Origin: Rhodospirillaceae bacterium
GTDB taxonomy: Bacteria > Pseudomonadota > Alphaproteobacteria > Thalassobaculales > Thalassobaculaceae
Assembly: GCA_002701455.1 (NCBI GenBank)
Contig: NZVJ01000038.1
Location: 33,154 to 45,067 of the forward strand
DNA length: 11,914 bases
Direction: 5' to 3'
The notes below the pieces were generated by a model that ran no database searches, was not told the origin of the DNA, and saw only the letters and a list, made by a program, of their open reading frames with translations. Of the stretch, positions 1 to 11,914 are shown piece by piece. The translations under genes and the position numbers were made by a program. Position 1 is the first letter of the stretch. Each line of letters begins with the position of its first letter.

Positions 1-650
1 CGTTTTCCTAACCAACGCTTGCGCCCTGCCTTTCCTAAGTTGATATTTTTCTGGTCGGGATTAGAAACTGCTCCTATTGAAGCCATACATTCAGATCGAA
101 CTCGCCGAACCTCTCCCGATGTCAACCGCAACAGTGCATAGCCTGATTCTCTTCCCACTAACTGAACATATGTTCCTGCCGCCCTGGCAAGTTGCCCACC
201 TTTACCCGCTTTAAGCTCTACGTTATGCAAAATTGTACCGACAGGAATGTTTTTAAGAGGCATAGCGTTGCCTGGTTTAACATCTGTTTGAGAGCCTGCA
301 ACCACTTTATCGCCAACACCCAGTCGCTGTGGCGCTAATATGTAAGCTTGTTCACCGTCTTCATACTTTATAAGAGCTATGAACGCTGTTCGATTAGGAT
401 CATATTCTAGTCGCTCCACAATACCGGGAATGTCAAATTTCTTCCTGTGGAAGTCTACAATTCTATACCTCCGCTTGTGCCCACCTCCTCGGTGCCACAT
501 GGTAACTCTACCAGTATTATTGCGTCCCCCAGATTTACTCATTCCCCGGGTGAGTTTTTTTATTGGCTTACCCTTCCAAAGGTCTGACCGGTCAACAGTT
601 ACCAGTTGCCGTTGCGATGGTGTTGTTGGGTTGTAGTGTTTTAATGCCAT
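1..650 (-). CDS. rplB: 50S ribosomal protein L2, 3' end cut by the window edge
   Basis: L2 is a primary 23S rRNA-binding protein of the large subunit, needed for subunit joining and the peptidyl transferase centre. The visible 216 codons begin [16 protein letters not shown] and include the typical N-terminal segment with [15 protein letters not shown] (about residues 34-48) and [14 protein letters not shown] (about 53-66), then the SH3-like core with [11 protein letters not shown] and [13 protein letters not shown], ending at the window edge in [13 protein letters not shown]. The C-terminal part with the conserved histidine-glycine-rich loop lies outside the window. The ATG at 650 is preceded by GGGAG nine bases upstream and follows the rplW stop by only 4 nt, so the two are almost certainly co-transcribed and probably translationally coupled. 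The frame is open to position 1 and nothing looks damaged. Identification is by family recognition and is very secure. Confidence 0.97.
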   Translation of the reverse strand, partial: MALKHYNPTTPSQRQLVTVDRSDLWKGKPIKKLTRGMSKSGGRNNTGRVTMWHRGGGHKRRYRIVDFHRKKFDIPGIVERLEYDPNRTAFIALIKYEDGEQAYILAPQRLGVGDKVVAGSQTDVKPGNAMPLKNIPVGTILHNVELKAGKGGQLARAAGTYVQLVGRESGYALLRLTSGEVRRVRSECMASIGAVSNPDQKNINLGKAGRKRWLGK

Positions 651-654
651 TTGG

Positions 655-984
655 CTAAACTCCCTGACTTACATCGATGTCACCGCCATCTTCAAACGTG
701 ACAATTGCTTTCTTGAAGTCAGACCTCCTGCCTAACCGGCCTCTGAATCTTTTTACTTTTCCCTTTTGTCGCAGTGTATTTACAGCTCTGACTTTTCTAT
801 CGAAGAGAGTTTCAACCGCAACTTTTATCTCCGGTTTTGTTGCGTGCAAATCGACAACAAACGTGGCCTGACCAAATTGCGAACCTAATGTACTTTTTTC
901 GGTCACGACTGGGTACCTTATAATTTGATACATCCGTTCCGAGGTCATTTTTACCTCTGCAGCGTTGCGGGGCCTCATACTCAT
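655..984 (-). CDS. rplW: 50S ribosomal protein L23
   Basis: L23 binds domain III of 23S rRNA at the polypeptide exit tunnel and is the docking site for trigger factor and SRP. The conserved core starts at [15 protein letters not shown]; the TEK glutamate (residue 29 here) corresponds to the docking glutamate of E. coli L23. A basic loop (residues about 73-91, [17 protein letters not shown]) and the IVTFEDG strand follow. The ATG at 984 overlaps the rplD stop in an ATGA arrangement and has GAGGAG eight bases upstream, favouring the 109-residue form. An internal ATG at 948 has its own GAGG five bases upstream and would give 97 residues, closer to the usual family length, so the start is genuinely uncertain. 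The stop is TAG. Family assignment is secure. Confidence 0.95.
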   Translation of the reverse strand: MSMRPRNAAEVKMTSERMYQIIRYPVVTEKSTLGSQFGQATFVVDLHATKPEIKVAVETLFDRKVRAVNTLRQKGKVKRFRGRLGRRSDFKKAIVTFEDGGDIDVSQGV

Positions 985-1598
985 CCAAGACGCTCCTCTA
1001 AATGTTGAACTGCTTCTCTACTTAGCACTAAGTAATCACGCCGCAATATATCGTATACGTTCGCACCAGCTGACGGCAGAAAGTCACATTTAGGTATATT
1101 GCTAGAAGCCTGGGCGAATGCGGTGTTCTGATTTGGACCATCAATAAAGAGTACTGATTTGAAACCAAATTTTTTTATAGTTTCCACCAGATCTTTAGTC
1201 TTGCCACTAACTTCAAAATTATCCAAGACAAGTAGTTTTCCATCAACTTGTTTGGAAGAGAGAGCACATTTAAGAGCAAGTTTTCTTATTTTTTTGGGGA
1301 GCTTATAACCATGGCTTCTCACAACTGGTCCATGCACTGTTGCCCCTCCTCGGAATTGGGTTGCCCTCGAGGAGCCCTGACGCGCTCTACCCGTTCCCTT
1401 TTGACGAAAAGGTTTGGCCGTTGTACCCCTTATATCGCCCACTAACTTAACTTTATGCGTTCCTGATCGCCGTTTTGCTAATTGCCAGTTTACTGTTCGA
1501 GCCAGAATGTCTTTTCTTGGTTCAATACCGAAGACGCTATCGTTTAGCTCAATCTGGCCTTTTGCCTTATTGTTGAAGTCTTTAACTTGACACTTCAT
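981..1598 (-). CDS. rplD: 50S ribosomal protein L4
   Basis: L4 is an early-assembling large-subunit protein whose long loop reaches into the exit tunnel; in E. coli it also represses the S10 operon. From the chosen start ([14 protein letters not shown]) the product is 205 residues, the normal length. The tunnel loop is visible at about residues 60-92, with [20 protein letters not shown] and then [10 protein letters not shown]. The open frame extends upstream to an ATG at 1697, but those residues lie inside rplC and are unlike L4. The ATG at 1598 has AGAGGA about eight bases upstream, and family members start at MK followed by a short beta strand. It overlaps the 3' end of rplC by 17 nt in another frame and ends in the ATGA overlap with rplW, so translational coupling along rplC-rplD-rplW is likely. 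An ATG at 1607 (three residues earlier) is possible but its SD would sit too close. Confidence 0.95.
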   Translation of the reverse strand: MKCQVKDFNNKAKGQIELNDSVFGIEPRKDILARTVNWQLAKRRSGTHKVKLVGDIRGTTAKPFRQKGTGRARQGSSRATQFRGGATVHGPVVRSHGYKLPKKIRKLALKCALSSKQVDGKLLVLDNFEVSGKTKDLVETIKKFGFKSVLFIDGPNQNTAFAQASSNIPKCDFLPSAGANVYDILRRDYLVLSREAVQHLEERLG

Positions 1599-2451
1599 TG
1601 CCACCATCCTCTTCGTCACCCGCTTCCGTGTCTGCACTCCCAGAATCCGGTGTATCTTCAGCAGCCAGATTGGTTTTATTATCCTCGCCGCTTTCAACTA
1701 CTTCAGTCGGCTCTTTTACTTCTTTTCCCAAATCATCAGATTCATTAATGGGTTGATTTACCGCATCCTCAGAACTCGTTGTCTTTATTGAAGCAGGAAA
1801 TGGCGCTGTTTCCGGCAAATCAACTTTCACGGCATCGCTTATCAAAACGTAGGAACCCTTCGAACCTGGCACCGCCCCCTTTAACAAAATAATACCTTTC
1901 CCAAGATCGGTTGATACGACGGTCAAGTTCTGAGTTGTAACTCTAGCGTCACCCATGTGCCCGGCCATTTTTTTGCCTTTCCAGACCTTGCCTGGGTCCT
2001 GGCTATTTCCCGTAGAACCGTGGGATCTATGGGAGACGCTGACGCCATGCGAAGCTCTCAGGCCGGAAAAATTATGCCGTTTCATCGCTCCAGCAAACCC
2101 TTTACCAATAGAGGTCCCCGCGACGTCGACTTTCTGGCCTGGAATGAAATGGTCAACTAGAATTTCTGCACCCACATCAATCAGGGCTTCTGGACTTACT
2201 CTAAATTCATATAACCGCTGTTTTGGCTCAATTTTTGCCTTGGCAAAATATCCGCGCATTGGCTTTGGCACACGCTTTACTCTTGCACCACCCACCCCGA
2301 CTTGAAGTGCCGTATAACCATCCGTCTCATCCGTCTTTCTAGCGACAACCTGGCAGTTTTCAACTTTCAAAACCGTTACGGGGATGTGACTCCCGTCTTC
2401 ACTAAAAACTCTCGTCATCCCTACTTTTTGGGCAATCATTCCAGATCGCAT
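1582..2451 (-). CDS. rplC: 50S ribosomal protein L3 with long acidic C-terminal tail
   Basis: L3 is an assembly-initiating protein that contacts the peptidyl transferase centre. The start [16 protein letters not shown] is typical of alphaproteobacteria, and GGAG lies seven bases upstream of the ATG. The core spans about residues 1-212 and includes [17 protein letters not shown] (112-128), [20 protein letters not shown] and [10 protein letters not shown]. The glutamine in QDPG (residue 151) aligns with the E. coli L3 glutamine that PrmB methylates. After the core, residues 221-289 form a low-complexity tail with 21 Asp/Glu and only four Lys, rich in Ser, Thr, Gly and Pro, giving 289 residues against about 209 in E. 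coli. Short extensions are common in alphaproteobacterial L3, but this one is long. The gap from rpsJ is 15 nt; the last 17 nt overlap the start of rplD and contain nothing disrupting either frame. Confidence 0.96.
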   Translation of the reverse strand: MRSGMIAQKVGMTRVFSEDGSHIPVTVLKVENCQVVARKTDETDGYTALQVGVGGARVKRVPKPMRGYFAKAKIEPKQRLYEFRVSPEALIDVGAEILVDHFIPGQKVDVAGTSIGKGFAGAMKRHNFSGLRASHGVSVSHRSHGSTGNSQDPGKVWKGKKMAGHMGDARVTTQNLTVVSTDLGKGIILLKGAVPGSKGSYVLISDAVKVDLPETAPFPASIKTTSSEDAVNQPINESDDLGKEVKEPTEVVESGEDNKTNLAAEDTPDSGSADTEAGDEEDGGNEVSS

Positions 2452-2466
2452 CTATCATCTCCGCTC

Positions 2467-2775
2467 TTAGAGCTTAATTTCAACGTCAACGCCCGCCGCC
2501 AAATCGAGCTTCATTAATGCGTCAACTGTTTGGGGTGTTGGATCTATAATATCCAGCAATCTCTTGTGGGTCCGAATTTCAAACTGTTCCCGGCTTTTCT
2601 TGTCTACGTGAGGTCCGCGTAAAATAGTAAATTTTTGAATTCGGTTTGGGAGCGGTATAGGTCCTCTCACCTGTGCGCCGGTTCGTTTAGCCGTATTGAC
2701 TATCTCGCCAGTTGACTGATCCAACACTCTATGATCGAATGCCTTCAGTCGTATTCTTATATTCTGACTATCCAT
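2467..2775 (-). CDS. rpsJ: 30S ribosomal protein S10
   Basis: S10 is a small-subunit head protein; with NusB it also forms an antitermination complex on rRNA transcripts. The 102-residue product is full length and shows the expected order: [17 protein letters not shown] (5-21), then the extended loop around [21 protein letters not shown], then [19 protein letters not shown] and [16 protein letters not shown]. The start at 2775 has GGGGA about six bases upstream. It is the first gene of the S10 operon and follows tuf by 57 nt; no convincing promoter or terminator is visible in that gap, so read-through from the str operon is the simplest reading. Confidence 0.97.
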   Translation of the reverse strand: MDSQNIRIRLKAFDHRVLDQSTGEIVNTAKRTGAQVRGPIPLPNRIQKFTILRGPHVDKKSREQFEIRTHKRLLDIIDPTPQTVDALMKLDLAAGVDVEIKL

Positions 2776-2832
2776 ACTTTTCCCCAGTTAAATAACATCT
2801 GAAGGCTAGAGTAATGCTCTTTTCTGCCTCTA

Positions 2833-4023
2833 TTATTCTATAACTTTAGAGACAACACCTGCACCAACAGTGCGTCCACCCTCTCGAATTGCAAAGCGCA
2901 GACCTTCATCCATAGCTATCGGCGCAATTAAATTTACTTCCATCGATATATTATCGCCGGGCATGACCATCTCTGTACCATCAGGCAACACAACAGAACC
3001 GGTCACATCAGTTGTACGAAAGTAGAATTGAGGACGATAATTAGAGAAGAACGGTGTATGACGGCCACCTTCCTCCTTGGTCAAAATATACGCCTCACAA
3101 GAAAACTTTGTATGAGGACTAATAGATCCAGGAGCTGCTATAACCTGACCACGCTCAACATCATCACGGTTTATACCACGGAGCAATAATCCAACATTAT
3201 CGCCTGCTTCTCCTTGGTCAAGCAGTTTGCGGAACATTTCAACTCCAGTGCAAACTGACTTGCCTGTTTCGCGAATACCAATAATTTCAACTGGATCATT
3301 CACGTTGATTACACCTGTCTCAACACGTCCTGTAACAACTGTTCCCCTTCCAGAAATTGAAAACACATCTTCAATAGGCATCAAAAATGGCTGGTCTTTT
3401 GGACGCTCCGGCTGAGGGATATACTCATCAACTGCAGTCATCAGCTCCATAATAGAATCTTTACCCGTTGCAGTATCTGAATCTTCAATAGCGGCTAACG
3501 CAGAACCTTTTACTATTGGAATATCGTCACCTGGGAAATCGTACGAAGAAAGCAGTTCTCTAACTTCTAACTCAACAAGCTCCAGAAGCTCTTCATCATC
3601 CACCTGATCAACTTTATTCATAAAAACAACAAGTGCGGGGACACCAACTTGACGCGCCAAGAGAATATGCTCCCGAGTCTGAGGCATGGGGCCATCAGCC
3701 GCGGAAACAACTAATATCGCTCCGTCCATTTGAGCGGCGCCCGTGATCATATTTTTAACGTAATCTGCATGACCAGGGCAGTCCACATGCGCGTAATGGC
3801 GACCGCCAGTCTCATATTCAACATGAGCCGTAGATATTGTGATGCCCCGGGCTTTCTCTTCAGGCGCTTTATCGATTTGATCATAAGCAGTGTAATCAGC
3901 TCCACCAGCCTCAGCTAGAATTTTAGTAATAGCCGCGGTCAGTGTCGTCTTACCGTGATCAACATGGCCAATAGTACCTATGTTACAATGAGGCTTGTTA
4001 CGCTCAAACTTCTCTTTTGCCAT
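2833..4023 (-). CDS. tuf: Elongation factor Tu
   Basis: EF-Tu is the GTPase that carries aminoacyl-tRNA to the ribosomal A site. At 396 residues it is standard length. The G motifs are all intact: GHVDHGKT (19-26, P-loop), RGITI (59-63, switch I), DCPGH (81-85, with the catalytic histidine at 85), NKVD (136-139, guanine specificity) and GSAL (173-176). Domains II and III follow, including [16 protein letters not shown], and the C terminus [15 protein letters not shown] is normal. GGAG lies about ten bases upstream of the ATG. It is 60 nt downstream of fusA, as in the classic str operon. Many proteobacteria have a second tuf elsewhere; that cannot be judged from this window. Confidence 0.98.
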   Translation of the reverse strand: MAKEKFERNKPHCNIGTIGHVDHGKTTLTAAITKILAEAGGADYTAYDQIDKAPEEKARGITISTAHVEYETGGRHYAHVDCPGHADYVKNMITGAAQMDGAILVVSAADGPMPQTREHILLARQVGVPALVVFMNKVDQVDDEELLELVELEVRELLSSYDFPGDDIPIVKGSALAAIEDSDTATGKDSIMELMTAVDEYIPQPERPKDQPFLMPIEDVFSISGRGTVVTGRVETGVINVNDPVEIIGIRETGKSVCTGVEMFRKLLDQGEAGDNVGLLLRGINRDDVERGQVIAAPGSISPHTKFSCEAYILTKEEGGRHTPFFSNYRPQFYFRTTDVTGSVVLPDGTEMVMPGDNISMEVNLIAPIAMDEGLRFAIREGGRTVGAGVVSKVIE

Positions 4024-4040
4024 CGAAAAAATACTCCGTC

Positions 4041-4066
4041 TGAAAAATGTTTCTAAAAATTTCTCA
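4041..4066 (-). promoter_or_regulatory. Hairpin in the fusA-tuf intercistronic gap
   Basis: On the transcript the arms TGAGAAAT and ATTTTTCA can pair over 8 bp (one G.U) around a 10-nt loop, ending a few bases before the tuf ribosome binding site (GGAG). There is no U-run after it, so it is not an intrinsic terminator. It is AT-rich and could be chance; a role in mRNA processing or in separating EF-Tu output from EF-G output is speculation. Confidence 0.25.
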
Positions 4067-4083
4067 CCTTTTATTGCAAAATA

Positions 4084-6159
4084 TTATGCCAGCTTTGCCG
4101 TCACTTCATCAGCAACAGCTTGCGGAACTTGGTCGTAGTGATCAAAATGCATAGTATACTGTGATCTACCTTGACTCATTGATCTAAGCGTATTCACATA
4201 CCCAAACATATTTGCGAGCGGCACCATTGCTGAAATGACTCTAGCGTTTCCACGTTGATCCATCCCAGCAACATTACCCCGGCGACTATTCAAATCACCG
4301 ATTATATCTCCCATATATTCCTCTGGCGTGACAACCTCCACCCGCATTATTGGCTCTAAAAGCCTTGGGCTTGCCTTTGGAACTCCTTCCCTAAACGCAG
4401 CGCGTGAAGCTATCTCAAAAGCCATAACACTCGAGTCGACGTCATGGCTTGCTCCATCAACTAAAGTTACTTTGAAGTCGATAAGAGGGAACCCAGCGAC
4501 CACTCCAGTTTCCTTGGAGGTATCGAGCCCTTTTTCAACGCCAGGGATATATTCTTTTGGAACAGAGCCACCGACGACTTTATTTTCAAATTCAAATCCC
4601 GATCCAGCAGGCAGTGGTTCAAATATTAGCTTTATCCGAGCAAATTGACCCGAACCACCTGTTTGTTTTTTATGAGTGTAATCGATTTCGGCCGTTTGGG
4701 TAATTGTCTCTCTGTACGCCACCTGAGGCGCACCAACATTTGCGTCGACTTTGAATTCTCTCCTCATTCGATCAACAAGTATCTCCAAATGTAACTCGCC
4801 CATTCCTTTTATAACAGTCTGCCCGCTTTCATAGTCCGAAGTTACTCGGAAAGACGGGTCTTCCGCTGCCAATCGAGCGAGGGCGGCACCCATCTTTTCT
4901 TGATCAGTTTTAGTTTTTGGTTCAACTGCTACTTCGATTACAGGATCAGGAAATTCCATACGCTCTAATATTACGGGCGCCTGCGGATCACATAAGGTGT
5001 CTCCAGTCGTTGTATCCTTTAATCCAGCTAAAGCCACAATATCGCCTGCTCTCGCTTCTTTGATATCCTCTCGGCTATTAGCGTGCATAAGCAACATTCT
5101 ACCTATGCGCTCTTTTTTATCTTTCACGGTATTAGTAACGGTACTTCCTGATTGCAAAATACCCGAGTAAACGCGTAAGAAGGTCAGAGAACCAACGAAC
5201 GGATCATTCATTATTTTAAAGGCTAAACCCGAAAATGGTTCCGAGTCATCACTTTTCCGGACGGCCTCTTCTTCAGAATTTGGCAGTATGCCGTTCACGT
5301 TCTCTACATCTAATGGGGAAGGCAAGTAGTCCACCACCGAGTCTAACAGGGGCTGCACGCCTTTATTCTTAAAGGCAGAGCCACATAGAACCGGAACAAA
5401 AGCTCCATCGATCGTACCCTGCCTTATGCATGCTCTTAATTGTTCAGGTGTTGGCTCCTGTCCTTCAAGGTAAGCCTCTAGAGCTTCCTCATTTTGTTCA
5501 ACAGCTAATTCAACCAAGGTTGAACGATATTCGGTGGCCTGTTGAAGCAATTCCGCTGGAATATCAACCGTCTCAAACTCAGCCCCCAAGCTCTCATCTA
5601 ACCATCTTATTGCTTTCATCGAGATAAGATCTACAACCCCGACAAAGTCCGATTCACTACCTATCGGCAGTTGAGTGACTAGCGGCACCGCCCCGAGTCT
5701 ATCTACAATCATTGATACACAACGGTAAAAATCCGCTCCTATTCTATCCATTTTATTAACGAAGCAAACTCTTGGGACGTTATATTTGTCAGCCTGCCGC
5801 CACACGGTTTCTGATTGCGGTTCGACGCCTGCTACTGAGTCGAAAACTGCCACAGCACCGTCTAGTACCCGCAATGCCCGTTCCACCTCTATGGTGAAAT
5901 CCACGTGACCAGGTGTATCAATAATATTTATTTGGTGTTCATTCCAGTGACATGTCGTTGCAGCAGACGTTATAGTAATACCACGCTCCTGCTCTTGCTC
6001 CATCCAATCCATGGTGGCATTGCCATCGTGAACTTCGCCAATTTTGTATGAACGACCGGTATAATACAGCACACGCTCTGTAGTAGTTGTTTTACCCGCA
6101 TCAATGTGAGCCATGATCCCTATATTTCTGTAGCGATCGAGGGAAAAAGTTCTACTCAT
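4084..6159 (-). CDS. fusA: Elongation factor G
   Basis: EF-G is the translocation GTPase and also works with ribosome recycling factor. The 691-residue product is normal for the bacterial translocase. The G domain shows [12 protein letters not shown] (17-28), RGITI (59-63), DTPGH (81-85), NKMD (135-138) and CGSAFKNKG (259-267). Domain II follows with [17 protein letters not shown], domain III with [20 protein letters not shown], domain IV with [16 protein letters not shown], and domain V with the terminal [19 protein letters not shown]. The ATG at 6159 is preceded by AAGGG about ten bases upstream and lies 17 nt after the rpsG stop, so rpsG and fusA are one transcription unit. No truncation or odd residue was noticed. 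Confidence 0.98.
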   Translation of the reverse strand: MSRTFSLDRYRNIGIMAHIDAGKTTTTERVLYYTGRSYKIGEVHDGNATMDWMEQEQERGITITSAATTCHWNEHQINIIDTPGHVDFTIEVERALRVLDGAVAVFDSVAGVEPQSETVWRQADKYNVPRVCFVNKMDRIGADFYRCVSMIVDRLGAVPLVTQLPIGSESDFVGVVDLISMKAIRWLDESLGAEFETVDIPAELLQQATEYRSTLVELAVEQNEEALEAYLEGQEPTPEQLRACIRQGTIDGAFVPVLCGSAFKNKGVQPLLDSVVDYLPSPLDVENVNGILPNSEEEAVRKSDDSEPFSGLAFKIMNDPFVGSLTFLRVYSGILQSGSTVTNTVKDKKERIGRMLLMHANSREDIKEARAGDIVALAGLKDTTTGDTLCDPQAPVILERMEFPDPVIEVAVEPKTKTDQEKMGAALARLAAEDPSFRVTSDYESGQTVIKGMGELHLEILVDRMRREFKVDANVGAPQVAYRETITQTAEIDYTHKKQTGGSGQFARIKLIFEPLPAGSGFEFENKVVGGSVPKEYIPGVEKGLDTSKETGVVAGFPLIDFKVTLVDGASHDVDSSVMAFEIASRAAFREGVPKASPRLLEPIMRVEVVTPEEYMGDIIGDLNSRRGNVAGMDQRGNARVISAMVPLANMFGYVNTLRSMSQGRSQYTMHFDHYDQVPQAVADEVTAKLA

Positions 6160-6176
6160 GTCAATTATCCCTTAGT

Positions 6177-6656
<480 letters not shown>

Positions 6657-6766
6657 CTAATTCAATAAGCACTGTTCAAATACTTCTAATCTGTTTAAAG
6701 GGCAACAGCTTCTCTATTCTCTATGGGCCCCAAGTCTAATTTAAGAAACCGCCCGCCTCATCATTC

Positions 6767-6824
6767 AAAAAAAACAAACGAAACTTACGTGTGGAGATCT
6801 CTATTTTTACACGCTTGTTTCGTT
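6767..6824 (-). terminator. Intrinsic (rho-independent) terminator upstream of rpsG
   Basis: On the minus strand AACGAAAC (6824-6817) pairs perfectly with GTTTCGTT (6784-6777). Inside it, after a symmetric AA/AA internal loop, GCGTGT pairs with ACACGT (five Watson-Crick pairs and one G.U) around a 16-nt loop. Directly after the stem comes UG and then eight uridines (6774-6767). This is a textbook terminator and points only along the minus strand; the plus strand has no T-run after the arm. It would end transcripts reading through from rpoC and those from the promoter at 6944-6972, so rpsG expression must depend on read-through, attenuation control, or a weak promoter further on. Confidence 0.85.
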
Positions 6825-6937
6825 ATAAAGACCAAAAACTCAGTCTTCGCGAAAACCGTTATATTTTTGGGCCACTGGTTTATCCCTGGCGAAGCTAGTT
6901 CCGTCCGGCAGAAAGATACTACAGAGACCCTAAAAGA
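6767..6937 (-). ncRNA. Candidate structured small RNA or attenuator leader (about 170 nt)
   Basis: The interval runs from the start point predicted from the promoter (about 6937) to the end of the U-tract at 6767. Beyond the terminator hairpin the RNA can form GCCAGG/CC-AG-UGGC (6890-6871, 6-nt loop, two-base bulge) or, as an alternative, CUUCG/CGAAG (6894-6890 with 6849-6845) enclosing AAACC/GGUUU (6881-6877 with 6857-6853). A further hairpin AAGAC/GUCUU (6847-6843 with 6832-6828, loop 10) stands just before the terminator. Overlapping alternative pairings are what an attenuator would need, but random sequence can also do this. It has no SRP RNA, tmRNA or tRNA signature that I recognise. It may be a free sRNA or the 5' leader of rpsG-fusA-tuf. 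Confidence 0.4.
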
Positions 6938-6944
6938 TGCCGGA
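6904..6944 (-). repeat. 7-bp inverted repeat and direct repeat at the predicted promoter start
   Basis: On the minus strand TCCGGCA (6944-6938) and TGCCGGA (6910-6904) are perfect inverted copies 27 nt apart. The first copy lies between the -10 box and the predicted start point. The heptamer TAGTATC, which contains the -10 box, is also repeated 28 bp downstream (6921-6915). If transcripts come through from rpoC, the repeat can fold in RNA; from the local promoter only the second arm is transcribed, so any function would be at the DNA level. Either could be chance. Confidence 0.35.
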
Positions 6945-6972
6945 TACTATTTATCACTGCCCTTTTGGTCAA
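6944..6972 (-). promoter_or_regulatory. Predicted sigma70-type promoter upstream of rpsG
   Basis: On the minus strand TTGACC (6972-6967; five of six to TTGACA) is followed after exactly 17 bp by TAGTAT (6949-6944; four of six to TATAAT). The expected start point is near 6937. It lies about 145 nt after the rpoC stop and about 290 nt before the rpsG start codon, and is the best promoter match in the spacer. The next minus-strand signal is the terminator at 6824-6767. Confidence 0.55.
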
Positions 6973-7050
6973 GTGTAGAATGCACAGATTCACATTTTTT
7001 TACCGCAAAATCACCTTAACACGGGGAAATAACCACATGCCCCCTAAATT

Positions 7051-7065
7051 CGTAATAATATTACG
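7051..7065. repeat. Short AT-rich palindrome after rpoC
   Basis: CGTAAT and ATTACG flank three bases, giving a 6-bp stem about 52 nt after the rpoC stop. No U-run follows, so it is not an intrinsic terminator. It might mark a 3' end or processing site of the rpoBC message; it may equally be chance in AT-rich DNA. Confidence 0.25.
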
Positions 7066-7116
7066 CGTGAATGGTGTTTTAGCTAATTTCGCATTAAATT
7101 ATATATTTACTTTTCA

Positions 7117-11310
<4,194 letters not shown>

Positions 11311-11411
11311 TTAAGAAACTCCTCATATTTGAGCGCCAAACCCTCCATTTCAGAGTATAAAACCGAAGTGATTTTTTCTCTTACTATTAGAGGGGCAAAT
11401 ATTTTCATCAC

Positions 11412-11431
11412 ATTAAAGTACCTAACTTTAA

Positions 11432-11432
<1 letters not shown>
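11412..11432 (-). repeat. 8-bp inverted repeat at the rpoB stop codon
   Basis: ATTAAAGT and ACTTTAAT surround a 5-nt loop; the first base of the repeat on the transcript is the last A of the rpoB stop codon. It is purely AT-rich apart from one G-C pair and has no U-tract after it, so it is not an intrinsic terminator. It would give the rpoB end a hairpin within the rpoBC message, perhaps a processing or stability element. The remaining 100 nt up to rpoC show only the rpoC ribosome binding site. Confidence 0.35.

Positions 11433-11914
<482 letters not shown>

Noticed and set aside
1599..1697. Upstream start for rplD giving a 238-residue L4
   Set aside because: The extra 33 residues lie within rplC and are unlike any L4 N terminus; the ATG at 1598 gives the normal length and has a well-placed AGAGGA.
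2776..2832. Promoter or terminator between tuf and rpsJ
   Set aside because: Only a 4-bp AGAG/CTCT hairpin without a U-run and no paired -35/-10 elements could be found.
6723..7019. A 98-codon plus-strand open frame inside the rpoC-rpsG spacer
   Set aside because: It has no recognisable domain, no convincing ribosome binding site, an odd composition, and it runs antisense through the terminator stem and the promoter. Chance is the simplest explanation.
7023..7044. GGGG/CCCC hairpin after rpoC as a terminator
   Set aside because: Only four to five pairs around a long loop, with no U-tract; too weak to call.
11311..11431. TATACT-like -10 box in the rpoB-rpoC gap
   Set aside because: The -10 is good (five of six), but the bases 17 bp upstream (AGAGAA) bear no resemblance to a -35 element, and no extended -10 is present.

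Overview
This is a contiguous stretch of the conserved bacterial rpoBC / str / S10 transcription-translation cluster. Every gene lies on the minus strand, so reading 5'->3' along the transcript means going from high to low coordinates: rpoB (3' end only), rpoC, [470 bp with no gene], rpsG, fusA, tuf, rpsJ, rplC, rplD, rplW, rplB (cut by the window edge). Protein lengths and signatures point to an alphaproteobacterium: a beta' subunit of 1397 residues beginning [10 protein letters not shown], a 156-residue S7 ending in YRW, L3 starting [11 protein letters not shown], and L4 and L23 of alphaproteobacterial type. The visibly AT-rich third positions and intergenic DNA would suit a low-to-moderate-GC, perhaps marine, lineage, but that is inference.

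Layout. 1-2775 is the start of the S10 operon (rpsJ, rplC, rplD, rplW, rplB), tightly packed with overlaps or gaps of 4-15 nt. 2833-6647 is the str operon (rpsG, fusA, tuf) with gaps of 17 and 60 nt. 6648-7116 is the only long non-coding stretch. 7117-11914 holds rpoC and the 3' end of rpoB, separated by 121 nt.

The genes work together in the usual way: RNA polymerase beta and beta' make the catalytic core; S7, S10, L3, L4, L23 and L2 are ribosomal proteins; EF-Tu and EF-G drive elongation.

The one clear departure from the textbook order is between rpoC and rpsG. The gene for ribosomal protein S12 (rpsL), which normally sits there, is not in the window. In its place is a 469-bp spacer that carries, on the minus strand, a good sigma70-type promoter (TTGACC-17 bp-TAGTAT) and, about 110 nt beyond its predicted start point, a strong intrinsic terminator (8-bp stem, A.A internal loop, 6-bp stem, then U8). 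Promoter plus terminator define a structured transcript of about 170 nt. It could be an independent small RNA or a leader with an attenuator controlling rpsG-fusA-tuf. A lesser oddity is a 69-residue acidic tail on L3. The rest of the window is ordinary housekeeping sequence.
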